Part shown: piece by piece, positions 1 through 8,200 of the stretch
Position numbering within the stretch: the first letter of the stretch is position 1
Layout of the letters: each line of letters starts with the position of its first letter
IMG/VR virus record: IMGVR_UViG_3300046411_000070
Location: 1 to 25,716 of that record
Length of the DNA stretch: 25,716 nt
Direction: 5' to 3' (one strand)
From: a virus
Made by a program: the position numbers and the translations under genes
The notes under the pieces: generated by a model
What the model saw: only the letters and a program-made list of their open reading frames with translations
Databases searched by the model: none
What the model was told of the DNA's origin: nothing

Positions 1-1029
1 AGTTTATACGAGTCCCGATCAGGAGAGCGAGGTATGTTCTCTAGAGTCGCAAGTCAAAAGCAAGCTGCAAAGAACGAGCGACGAGATGCTACCTATGATT
101 TTGGAACTAATCCATGTAGCGAGATCATCCTACGACCTAACCAATTCTGCAATCTATCGGAAGTTGTTGTCAGGTCAACCGATACGTTGTCAGACCTTAA
201 ACGAAAAGTACGTGTTGCGTCTATCCTTGGAACTCTACAGGCTACCTTAACTGACTTCCGTTACCTTCGTAAGATATGGCAGAAAAACACTGAGGAAGAA
301 GCGTTACTAGGTGTATCACTAACAGGTATCATGGACCATCCAACCCTATCAGGAAGGAGAGATAAAGGTGTTCTCAAAACTTGGCTTACTGAACTCAAGG
401 AAGAAGCAATTAACACTAATAAGGAATGGGCTGACAAGCTTGGTATTAATACTAGCACTGCCATTACTGCTGTTAAACCTTCCGGTACTGTTAGTCAGTT
501 GGTTGATTCTGCATCTGGCATCCATCCTAGATATGCGGATCAGTACATTAGACGAGTTAGAGCAGATGCAAGAGACCCTCTCTGCCAAGTCCTAGAAGCC
601 GCTGGAGTCCCCGTAGAGGACGATGTGATGTCACCCAGTACCAAGGTATTCAGCTTCCCTATAGCGTCTCCTGACGGGGCTGTGGTGGCCTCTGAGATGG
701 GTGCTATGGAGCAACTTGAACTATGGGAGATCTATCAGGACTTCTGGTGTGAACACAAACCATCAATGACTTGTTATTATCGTGACGATGAGTTCTTAGA
801 GGTGGGTCAGTGGTTGTACAACAAGTTCGATAAGATCAGTGGTGTGTCGTTCTTGCCATACTCAGAGCATACCTATCAACAAGCACCTTATGAGCCTATT
901 GACTTAGAGACTTATGAGAAGTTGAAAGCAGAGTTCCCAGAGACAATCGATTGGAACATCTCTGAGAACGCTGACAACACTGAAGGATCACAGACGTTAG
1001 CTTGTACTGGTAACAACTGCGAGATCTAG
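1..1029 (+). CDS. nrdJ: Class II (adenosylcobalamin-dependent) ribonucleotide reductase, C-terminal part, cut by window edge
   Basis: Reduces ribonucleotides to deoxyribonucleotides, using a cobalamin-derived radical, to supply phage DNA synthesis. The frame is open to base 1, so the ATG at 34 is internal and the true start lies outside the window; 342 codons are visible. The motif NPCSEI holds the presumed thiyl-radical cysteine (codon 115-117). A second cysteine follows exactly 11 residues later (codon 148-150), matching the Cys408/Cys419 spacing of the monomeric Lactobacillus leichmannii enzyme. The protein ends in CTGNNCEI, a CxxxxC tail like the redox-relay pair of that enzyme. The segment AVKPSGTVSQL is also typical of the family. 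It is the only gene on the plus strand at this end and converges with the virion operon. It probably closes a DNA-metabolism cluster lying to the left. Identity is confident; whether the missing part is intact cannot be seen. Confidence 0.93.
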   Translation, partial: SLYESRSGERGMFSRVASQKQAAKNERRDATYDFGTNPCSEIILRPNQFCNLSEVVVRSTDTLSDLKRKVRVASILGTLQATLTDFRYLRKIWQKNTEEEALLGVSLTGIMDHPTLSGRRDKGVLKTWLTELKEEAINTNKEWADKLGINTSTAITAVKPSGTVSQLVDSASGIHPRYADQYIRRVRADARDPLCQVLEAAGVPVEDDVMSPSTKVFSFPIASPDGAVVASEMGAMEQLELWEIYQDFWCEHKPSMTCYYRDDEFLEVGQWLYNKFDKISGVSFLPYSEHTYQQAPYEPIDLETYEKLKAEFPETIDWNISENADNTEGSQTLACTGNNCEI

Positions 1030-3653
1030 TCAGTAAACAAACGGCCCCTGCCAATTTGATCTTGGATAACAGGGGTCATTCTTACAATCCTATCGATGGT
1101 TGCAATACCGGGCGTGTAGGTTTGTGTAGCTCTTAGCAGAGGGTCAACATCACCTTCTGTTAAGAGTTTACCTACACCTGTTGATGCCTTAGCCGCCGCT
1201 GATAACGGTGCAGGAGTAATACTAATAGGATCACCACCGTATTCTTGAGCGCGTATGTTAACAATACCACTAGTCATGTTAGATGCCAACTGATTCATCG
1301 TTGCACTAGCAATACCTTCAGGAGTCATAACATCTTCAAGGTACTTATCGTTAGTAAAGTCCATTGTCTTTCGAGCATCATCCCAGATGCCTGCAATGAC
1401 ACCAAACAACGCAGTGTACTTAGCACTGTTCATCATCGCAGCCTTCGCCGCTTCAACGCCTTCCTTACTGTTGATGCCTTTCTCTCGAACCTTCATGATG
1501 TTAAGACCTACTTCAGTTCGTAGGTTGTTAGCTTGTCTGTTCATGTATGACAACATGCTGTACATGACGCGGAAGTTAGGGTTATCATTGTAAGCTCTAG
1601 GCATGGCACTGGCACTAACTGGTTGCCACTTATTCAGTGACGCTCCAGCAAAGTTAGTTACCCAACCGCTAGTCAGATCTTCTTTTTTCAAAGCCTCTAC
1701 TGTTTTGGTAAACTCAGAGTCAGACAGTCCACGCATACCGGGATGCTTACGTAGCTTATCAAGAGACTTTTCATCACCCTTCTTTGCTAGTGTCACACCT
1801 CTGCGTATAGAAGTGTTAGTAAGTATTTCCTGACCCATACGGTTAACTGTCCGCACACCTGACAGGTTGTATGCGGCTTCACTTACCTTATCTACCGTGC
1901 GTCCAAACTTCTCAGGAAGCTTAGCATACCTTGCTGTGTCCAAAGAATCATCTAGTGTTTTCTTGGCAGCATTCTGTACTTCACCCATGTAACTGCTCAA
2001 GCCTAGCTGTTTGTTAGAGATCCACTTCCGTCCCTCAGTAGCTCCAAACTCTTTGTTGAATGTAGCAAGAACAGCTTTAGGTAATGTTTGCAAGAAAGGA
2101 ATAATACCGTTTTGATAAACAGGAGAAGTAAAACCTTCAATAATGTTAAGCACTGCGTTCATTGGGTTAGCCAGCAGAGCGGCAGAAATACCACGTCGAG
2201 CAACAGCACCAACTGCATCGCCACCAGTCTTTGAAGCTATCAACACACTACGCAGTGCATCACGTAGGTTGTCAGCCACAGCAGACGGATCAGATACGTT
2301 ACCCTGTTTTGCCGCTTGCTTTCTAGTTTCGTCTCTAACCTTCTTTATAACAAACTCTAAGCGAGACATGGGCTTGTCAGTATCAACAATCAACTTACGC
2401 GCTTCGTCTGCATACTTAGACATATCAAGATTAAAACGTTTAGCTACAGCGTTAGCTACAGCCACATCTTTAGCCATAGTTCTAAGAGAGTTTGTAGGGG
2501 TGTCGTAGTCAGATATTTTTGTTGTGCCTGATGTGCCTGCTATGTTGGTAGTAGGAAAGTAATCATCTGCTTTGTCAAAAGGAACAAAGTCAAGCTCACG
2601 CAGAACTTTAGACTCCACCTCTAGCATGTCAACAAGTTGTTTCTCTTCAGGTGTCTGAGCAAACTTTCTTGCCTGACCAAAGGTTACTCTATTCCCTTCA
2701 TCGATGTTTTTGTTCATCCGCAAGAAGAAACTTTTGAGAGTAGGGTTGCCTTCAAGCATCTCTGAGAATCTGCTGAACTCTTCGCCGTCAAAGATCTCAT
2801 CAACTTTGGCGTACTCTGTTCGAGCCATTGTCTCAGCATCTTCAACAAGACGAGCAGCTCTGATACCTACATTCTTTTCAATCCACTCACGAGTACCTAA
2901 GAACAACGCACCACGTATTCTGCTACCTTCTTTAGGGTTTTCATGAATGCTATCAGGAGCAAGATCATCATCAACAACAGAGGTAGATTTACGTTGGTGT
3001 GTACTAGGGTCTAAATCACCTGTACCTGAAGAGGCGCGACCACGATTAACAAAACCTTCTGCGCCGCCGATGTCAACAACAGCATCTTCTCTCTCAACAA
3101 CTTTTCGAAGAGGCTGTTCTGTTATCTCGTCTGCACCTCTGGTTAAAAAACGACCAGCTACGCCACCTAAAGCACCTCCTACTCCAGCACCAATAGCTGC
3201 ACTTTCCAGTCTCTCTTCACCTTCACCTGACAAGAAGCCATAAGCGGCACCTTCAGCGGCACCTAAACCAGCGGCTTGTGCAGTTCTTGTTGCTCGTGAC
3301 GCACCTTGACTGAGTTTTGCAAGAGCCGCTCCGGGTATAAACAGACTTGCTGCTAGTCCTGCAACGTCTAACGCTCCAGACATGTAAGGGTTGTCTTCTT
3401 CAAAAGCTCTTAACTGCTTTCGAGAAGTTGTTATAGCATCAGTCCAGTTTTCAGCTTCGCCTGTTAACAAACGTACAGTAGCGTCTAGTTCATCACCAGC
3501 ACCCACAGCAGACTCAACAAAGTCTACAATCCCTGCTCTAACAGAACTGTACTCTTCAACCTCTGCTTCTTCAGGCTCACGCTCATACCAAGGAACGTAT
3601 GCAGAATCAGGAACAGACTCACCAGCACCGTATTCGTACCATTCTTTAGCCAT
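1026..3653 (-). CDS. Large internal virion / DNA-ejection protein (putative)
   Basis: 875 aa, last gene of the virion operon. Residues about 90-175 are rich in Gly and Ala with repeated small-xxx-small patterns (for example AAIGAGVGGALGGVAGRFL) and could insert into a membrane. Most of the rest is predicted helical and charged, including KVREKGINSKEG near residue 720. Large helical proteins with a Gly/Ala-rich segment, placed after the tail-nozzle genes, are typical of podovirus internal proteins that are ejected with the DNA and form a channel through the cell envelope. That role is inferred from position and composition, not from a recognised domain; no lytic transglycosylase motif was spotted. 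The ATG at 3653 follows AGAGG by 6 nt and lies 3 nt after the previous stop. The final codons contain a probable transcription terminator, and the TAG stop overlaps that of the convergent nrdJ gene. Confidence 0.6.
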   Translation of the reverse strand: MAKEWYEYGAGESVPDSAYVPWYEREPEEAEVEEYSSVRAGIVDFVESAVGAGDELDATVRLLTGEAENWTDAITTSRKQLRAFEEDNPYMSGALDVAGLAASLFIPGAALAKLSQGASRATRTAQAAGLGAAEGAAYGFLSGEGEERLESAAIGAGVGGALGGVAGRFLTRGADEITEQPLRKVVEREDAVVDIGGAEGFVNRGRASSGTGDLDPSTHQRKSTSVVDDDLAPDSIHENPKEGSRIRGALFLGTREWIEKNVGIRAARLVEDAETMARTEYAKVDEIFDGEEFSRFSEMLEGNPTLKSFFLRMNKNIDEGNRVTFGQARKFAQTPEEKQLVDMLEVESKVLRELDFVPFDKADDYFPTTNIAGTSGTTKISDYDTPTNSLRTMAKDVAVANAVAKRFNLDMSKYADEARKLIVDTDKPMSRLEFVIKKVRDETRKQAAKQGNVSDPSAVADNLRDALRSVLIASKTGGDAVGAVARRGISAALLANPMNAVLNIIEGFTSPVYQNGIIPFLQTLPKAVLATFNKEFGATEGRKWISNKQLGLSSYMGEVQNAAKKTLDDSLDTARYAKLPEKFGRTVDKVSEAAYNLSGVRTVNRMGQEILTNTSIRRGVTLAKKGDEKSLDKLRKHPGMRGLSDSEFTKTVEALKKEDLTSGWVTNFAGASLNKWQPVSASAMPRAYNDNPNFRVMYSMLSYMNRQANNLRTEVGLNIMKVREKGINSKEGVEAAKAAMMNSAKYTALFGVIAGIWDDARKTMDFTNDKYLEDVMTPEGIASATMNQLASNMTSGIVNIRAQEYGGDPISITPAPLSAAAKASTGVGKLLTEGDVDPLLRATQTYTPGIATIDRIVRMTPVIQDQIGRGRLFTD
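1031..1077 (-). terminator. Probable intrinsic terminator of the virion operon, inside the last codons
   Basis: An 8-bp stem is formed by 1043-1050 and 1070-1077 (GGCCCCTG against CAGGGGTC, one G-U pair). An inner 4-bp CCAA/TTGG stem lies in the loop. On the minus strand the hairpin is followed by a T-rich run (GTTTGTTTACTG, 1042-1031). It sits within the last 17 codons of the 875-aa gene, just before its stop. The plus-strand side has no T run, so it should stop minus-strand transcripts from running antisense into nrdJ. Confidence 0.5.
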
Positions 3654-3656
3654 GAT

Positions 3657-5147
3657 TTACCTCTGAGTGTACACAAAAGGAACCGCTGTAGAAGATCTTT
3701 TAGTTTCTGATTCTTCAGTTTTTTCTACAAAGTCAACATCTTGTGGCAAGCTGTACTTATCAACCAAAGCAATAATTTGTTTAGGAGGTACACCTATTCT
3801 TTTTAAACTATTACGTACATACTGCGGGCTGTTTCCTCTAGCAAGAGCATTAGAAGTCATACCATCGTAGTCTTCTGGTCCTTTTAGAGGACGTATCTTA
3901 GGAGTCTCTTTATTTGTTTCTTGTTCTGGAACATCTTCACCACGAAAAGAAGCTAACTGTGCTTTTGTAGCACTTAACTCAGCACTATGAGCAGCATTTA
4001 GTTTACCTTGCTCTTCTACCGCAGCTTTCTTTTGAATGTCTTGCTTTCTTGCAGGAGTCAACTCGTCAAACTCTCGACCATAATCCCGTATAGCAAGTGT
4101 ATTCTGCGTTGCTATAATATCGTTTCTATTAGGAGTTCCCGGACCGCTGGCTACAAGATCAGCAATGTCACTTTCAAGACCAGCAATGGTTCTTTGTTCA
4201 CGACCCACTTCGCTTATAACATATCTATTTATAAGATCTTCAGCTTCGTCAATTAAGTTAGCTGCTTTCTTTCTGGCAAGTGTGTTAGTCCAAGTACCGT
4301 TAGTTCTATAGCGCTCTTGTTCAGCTTCTGCCGCAGATAGCTTATCTTCTACGATACCTGCTATTGCTTCAGGAACACCTTCTAACCTGTCTCTAACAGG
4401 CTGTACTTCACCTGCTACATTATAGCCTCGCTCTTCAGTACGACGGTCTCTTTCTTTCTTATCTAAAATAAACTGTTGTTGAACAGCAGAAAATCTCTTA
4501 ATAGCCTCAGCGTTTTCTTCGTCACCTGCTATCATTTTATTTGTAGTGGCTTCTAAAGCATCTAGATCTTTTATCTGAAACAATGTCTGAGAATACTGCC
4601 GTGTTTGTGCATCACGTCGAGCAACATCTTCTGCTTTGTTTAGCTGCCTAGCTTCAACAATAACGTCTTCAAACATACCATCAAACTGAGTAAGATCTAT
4701 GTTAGGATTAGCCTGTTGTATCTTAGACATCTCCTGTTTCATTCTAGCTATGGTAGTTTGTTTGTCTTCATCCAATAGCTGTCTGTTTCTTTGCACAGCG
4801 AGAGCAGCATTTTTAAGATTGTTCAGCTCTGTCTTAGCGTTAATAGTTTTTTGAGTTTGTTTTTGTGTACGTACAACACCACCGATACGGCCTAACGAAC
4901 TTCTAATTTCTTCAGCCATGTCAGGATTTTGTTGCATTAGTTGTCGATAAGAACCTACAGCCTCTTGATAAACTTCTGGATCTAGTTCACCAGCGATAGC
5001 TTGTTGTTCTAAAGCAAACAAACCAGAAGTTACTTTAGCTTGTCTTTGTTTTTTACGCTGCTCCGCAGGAGCTGTACCAATACCGTACAAAGCTTTACCA
5101 AATTCTGGATTAGCTAGTCTTGCTAATAGCCCTGAATCTATCGCCAT
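3657..5147 (-). CDS. Internal virion protein-like helical protein
   Basis: 496 aa, not assigned to a named family. It starts at the ATG at 5147 (MAIDSGLLARLANPEF), two bases from the previous stop and after a strong GGAGGGGG ribosome binding site; a longer frame to 5195 is ignored because this start is far better supported. The protein is almost wholly charged/helical, with long Gln, Lys and Glu-rich stretches suggesting coiled coils (roughly residues 90-420), and no membrane segment or signal peptide. It lies between a Gly/Gln/Ala-rich small protein and the giant 875-aa protein, the arrangement seen for podovirus ejection proteins. An internal virion role is therefore inferred from position and composition only. 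The stop is 3 nt before the next gene. Confidence 0.55.
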   Translation of the reverse strand: MAIDSGLLARLANPEFGKALYGIGTAPAEQRKKQRQAKVTSGLFALEQQAIAGELDPEVYQEAVGSYRQLMQQNPDMAEEIRSSLGRIGGVVRTQKQTQKTINAKTELNNLKNAALAVQRNRQLLDEDKQTTIARMKQEMSKIQQANPNIDLTQFDGMFEDVIVEARQLNKAEDVARRDAQTRQYSQTLFQIKDLDALEATTNKMIAGDEENAEAIKRFSAVQQQFILDKKERDRRTEERGYNVAGEVQPVRDRLEGVPEAIAGIVEDKLSAAEAEQERYRTNGTWTNTLARKKAANLIDEAEDLINRYVISEVGREQRTIAGLESDIADLVASGPGTPNRNDIIATQNTLAIRDYGREFDELTPARKQDIQKKAAVEEQGKLNAAHSAELSATKAQLASFRGEDVPEQETNKETPKIRPLKGPEDYDGMTSNALARGNSPQYVRNSLKRIGVPPKQIIALVDKYSLPQDVDFVEKTEESETKRSSTAVPFVYTQR

Positions 5148-5148
5148 T

Positions 5149-5952
5149 TTAACCCCCTCCAAATAAATCAGTGAAGTTGTAGTCAGTACCACCACTTAGT
5201 GCGCCTGCTAGGAGACCAGCACCGATGTTACCAGCAAGGTTAGCTTGACCAAGACCTGATGCCAACATTGCGTTGATGCCAGAAGCAGTCGATTCACCAA
5301 ACAAACCAGCACCGTACAACTGAGCTTGTTGTTGCTGTGCCGCCGCAGTTTGACCGGGAGCAAGTCCAGCAATAAGTTGTTGTTGTGGTAAGTAACTAGC
5401 GCCGAAGTACTGTTGACCCAATGCTGCCTGCTGTGCTTGTTCAGCCTGAGCTTGTTGAGTAGCTCTGAAGTAAGCGTTATTCATAGCTTCTTGTTGTGCT
5501 TTGTTCAGTTCAAACGCTTCAGGAGCCATACCACCAAACATATTACTACGAACACCTAAGCGTCCCTGAGCAGCCATACGTTCTTCTTGAGCCAAACGCT
5601 GACGTTGCATTGGATCTTCCATTGCAGAATACATTTCGCTAAAGATGTTAGCAGTACGAGCAGCAGGGTCAACCATTGCTTGATTGTAGAAGTCTGTAGC
5701 GCCGCCCATAAGCTGAGTACGCATTGCTTGCTCTTCAGGAGAAAACGCCATTGTTGAACCTTCTGGTCCAGCAGTAAACGTACCGCCTGTGCCTGTAGTA
5801 ACTGTATACGGCGTAAACGCAGTCTGTGTTAACTGTGTTTGAGCTAACGTATCTGCCGCTGTCTGAGCATCTTGTCCTATTTGACCAATATCTTGATAGG
5901 CATCGTATAAGAAACCTGCACCTACCAGTCCTTCCAGTAAACCTTCTGGCAT
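5149..5952 (-). CDS. Ala/Gln/Gly-rich virion protein (putative internal or ejection protein)
   Basis: 267 aa. The N-terminus (GLLEGLVGAGFLYDAYQDIG) is a short hydrophobic amphipathic stretch. The middle (about 115-150) holds a charged helical region with RMAAQGRLGVRSNMFGG. The remainder has long Gln/Ala runs and a C-terminal Gly/Ala/Leu segment ending in FGGG. Short proteins of this composition are often encoded just before the large internal proteins of aquatic podoviruses, so a role in DNA delivery is possible; no enzymatic motif is visible. The ATG at 5952 has a good site (GGGAG, 7-8 nt away). The stop lies one base before the next start, giving tight coupling. The specific function is unknown. 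Confidence 0.55.
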   Translation of the reverse strand: MPEGLLEGLVGAGFLYDAYQDIGQIGQDAQTAADTLAQTQLTQTAFTPYTVTTGTGGTFTAGPEGSTMAFSPEEQAMRTQLMGGATDFYNQAMVDPAARTANIFSEMYSAMEDPMQRQRLAQEERMAAQGRLGVRSNMFGGMAPEAFELNKAQQEAMNNAYFRATQQAQAEQAQQAALGQQYFGASYLPQQQLIAGLAPGQTAAAQQQQAQLYGAGLFGESTASGINAMLASGLGQANLAGNIGAGLLAGALSGGTDYNFTDLFGGG

Positions 5953-5964
5953 TTTAACTCTCCC

Positions 5965-7551
5965 TTAAACCGTTTTGCCTAACAAGGCTTGTACGTTAAT
6001 TTCTTGTAACGATAAATCATAACCGTTAATGTCTGCTTCTAAACCTATCACTATAGTTGTCCCGCTACCTGTTGCATTAAGACTACGTTGACTTGTTAAC
6101 TTACCTTTAGTAAACTCTGACAAAGGATCTGACTCATCTCCGGGATCATCCCCGTGAAACTCGTTAATACCAAAGTAAGCTGGTATTTGGTTGCCTACTG
6201 TAAACTCTGTTGTTTTATACAATGTTTCAAAGTCATAAGCAAAGCGCATGTATACTGTAGAGTTATTAGCACCTGCTAATGTAGGCTTAATCTTTTTAAG
6301 AAACTTGAGACGTACAGGATCACCGAATGTCAAACTAGGACTAAAATATCTAAAACGATAAGAGCTACCGTTATCAGAGTAACCAGTATATTCGCTAATA
6401 CCTGCTGAAGATCCAACGTAAAGCTTACCGTTATTAAGTCTTTCGTAAGATGTAAAGACTGAGCCGGGCCACCGTGTTACTCTAAGAGATCCATCCTCTA
6501 GTGCGCCTCTAAGATCAAAACAAAATGTTGTTTCTTGTCCTGTAAAAGTGAGCAGGTAAAAGTTTTCTTCAGGGCTGTAAATAGTTCTAAAAAACTCTGT
6601 CTCGTTCTGAATCAATGCGATAATGTCTTTAGTAATAGTCTTAGACAACGTGCTCAAAGGCATTGACTTTTCACGAATAGTTCTACCAAAACTACGAAGC
6701 CCTGTGTGTGACAAGAACAATACGTCTGTGCCTGTATGTTGTATTGTATCTCTATCAACACAACCAACACCCGCTACTGTATCCATTAGAGTCATTGTTG
6801 ACGGAGCTTCTGCGCCTTGGTATACAACAATACTGTGTTGTCCAAAGATAATAAGTAATCCGTTATGTGCCGCTAGTGCAACAATCTCATCGTAACCATC
6901 AGGCCAGACTTTAGAAATATCAACACTGCCGCTAGTACCGCCTGTCCAGTTGTGACCAATTAACAGATCAGACCAGTACACTACAGACTTTTCATTTGTA
7001 ATATCAGCACACCAAAGACGACCATAAGCAGCAAGAACTTCGTTAGCTTTTGGAATATCTGCTACTGCTGACGCTCCAGTAATAGCACTCATTTTTAGTA
7101 AGTCTTCGTTAGTACCTTGGTCAACAAGATCAATGCTATCGTATACTAAAGGTTCGTAACCGCGTTGAAAAAAATAAATTCTGTCGTTAAAGTCAACCAT
7201 CTTCCAGTTGTCGGTAGTAATAGTATAACCACCAGAAACTAATGATGCTGACTCATCAACTAACGTAGTTGTGCCGCTGATGATTTTGTTGTTACCAACA
7301 GAAAAGATTTTGTTGTTGCCTTCGTTATCTCTGAACTCTCTAATAGCACGTATAGAGCTACTACCAAGAACTGTTTTTGTTGTGGTAATAACGTCATAAC
7401 CTTTACGCGCTGCAATACGACCACGCTTGTCAATGACTGCGTTATCTGCAATCTCAGCAAACGACGGGTCTTGCGCCAAAGGAGAGTCTTCGGTGTTAAT
7501 TCCTTTGAAGGCTGGCGCTACAAGATTGATACTGCGTAGTTCTTGAGCCAT
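5965..7551 (-). CDS. Tail nozzle / stabilisation-type protein (T7 gp12 or P22 gp10-like role)
   Basis: 528 aa. The start is set at the ATG at 7551 (MAQELRSINLVAPAFKG), one base after the previous stop and downstream of AGGA; the 43 residues further upstream are a Leu-rich shadow of the preceding gene. The N-terminal motif FKGINTEDSPLAQDPSF with ADNAVIDKRGRIAARKG is one I recognise from tail proteins of marine podoviruses. The rest is beta-rich with repeated aromatic/Gly turns (YFFQRGYEPLVYDS, LIIFGQHSIVVYQG, NFYLLTFTGQ), consistent with a beta-propeller such as those in podovirus nozzle proteins. It directly follows the 215-aa adaptor-like gene, as in T7-like and related genomes. The function is inferred from this pairing and fold impression. 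Confidence 0.65.
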   Translation of the reverse strand: MAQELRSINLVAPAFKGINTEDSPLAQDPSFAEIADNAVIDKRGRIAARKGYDVITTTKTVLGSSSIRAIREFRDNEGNNKIFSVGNNKIISGTTTLVDESASLVSGGYTITTDNWKMVDFNDRIYFFQRGYEPLVYDSIDLVDQGTNEDLLKMSAITGASAVADIPKANEVLAAYGRLWCADITNEKSVVYWSDLLIGHNWTGGTSGSVDISKVWPDGYDEIVALAAHNGLLIIFGQHSIVVYQGAEAPSTMTLMDTVAGVGCVDRDTIQHTGTDVLFLSHTGLRSFGRTIREKSMPLSTLSKTITKDIIALIQNETEFFRTIYSPEENFYLLTFTGQETTFCFDLRGALEDGSLRVTRWPGSVFTSYERLNNGKLYVGSSAGISEYTGYSDNGSSYRFRYFSPSLTFGDPVRLKFLKKIKPTLAGANNSTVYMRFAYDFETLYKTTEFTVGNQIPAYFGINEFHGDDPGDESDPLSEFTKGKLTSQRSLNATGSGTTIVIGLEADINGYDLSLQEINVQALLGKTV

Positions 7552-7552
7552 A

Positions 7553-8200
7553 TTAAATAGTCCTAAATACCATCTCTTCAGGATGTTTTGCTGCGTCAAT
7601 AGCAATAGCGTCTGATAGGTACTTATCAGCAATAGCAAAGTACTCAGCAGTAGAAGTTCCACCTGTTTCTCCTCGCTCACGAGCTAACAAAGCAACAGCA
7701 AGATGTATTACAGGCTTTGAAGGAACAAGCAAGCTATCACCATTTGCACTTAACTCATCCTGTCTTTTGATAACATCAAATCTAAGAGTCTGGGCTTCAG
7801 TTGGTCGAGGGCTTACAAGTACTTGCGTGTCCCCGTTACCATCTAAACCATCAAAGGTATAGTACTTGGGAGCGCCTTCTGTTATGTCGTTAAGATACAA
7901 CTGCTCGTTAAACCAATCTTTTGTTTGATAAGCTAAGTAACAGTTTTCAGTGTCATTCAAAGCTGACATTACTTTGACGTTGTCGCCACAGCCAGTTAGT
8001 GAATATTGATTATTGTTAGAAGCAGTCGGAAAACTTATAGTTCTACGCAGTGCAGACCAGTCAGTTGATTCTTCAACAATAGTTTTAGCATCATTGATAA
8101 AGTCACCAGCCATTTTAGAGTAAGTGGTTTCATTAACACTTGTTACTTCTTCTTCACGCAAACGGCGCAGCACGTTGTTCATTATGTTTAGGTATGTCAT
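7553..8200 (-). CDS. Head-to-tail adaptor / tail tubular protein A-like
   Basis: 215 aa. It begins MTYLNIMNNVLRRLREEEV, the short N-terminal helix with an ...LRRL.EEEV signature common in podovirus adaptor proteins. It continues with FINDAKTIVEESTDWSALRRT and a beta-rich middle. It contains the typical core QVLVSPRPTEAQTLRFDVIKR and ends in a helical region. Such proteins form a ring under the portal and accept the nozzle protein, encoded here directly downstream. The ATG at 8200 overlaps the previous TAA (TAATG), so translation is likely coupled. The family is recognised by eye only, but size, order and motifs agree. Confidence 0.68.
   Translation of the reverse strand: MTYLNIMNNVLRRLREEEVTSVNETTYSKMAGDFINDAKTIVEESTDWSALRRTISFPTASNNNQYSLTGCGDNVKVMSALNDTENCYLAYQTKDWFNEQLYLNDITEGAPKYYTFDGLDGNGDTQVLVSPRPTEAQTLRFDVIKRQDELSANGDSLLVPSKPVIHLAVALLARERGETGGTSTAEYFAIADKYLSDAIAIDAAKHPEEMVFRTI

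Noticed and set aside
34-1029. ATG at 34 as the start of a complete reductase-like gene
   Set aside because: The frame is open back to base 1, and the family's N-terminal two thirds are missing, so the gene is cut by the window edge.
5148-5195. Longer start of the 496-aa internal protein
   Set aside because: The GGAGGGGG site just before the ATG at 5147 fixes the start there; the extension overlaps the previous gene.
7552-7680. Leu-rich 43-residue N-terminal extension of the nozzle-like protein
   Set aside because: It overlaps the adaptor gene out of frame; the ATG at 7551 is one base after the adaptor stop and has an AGGA site.
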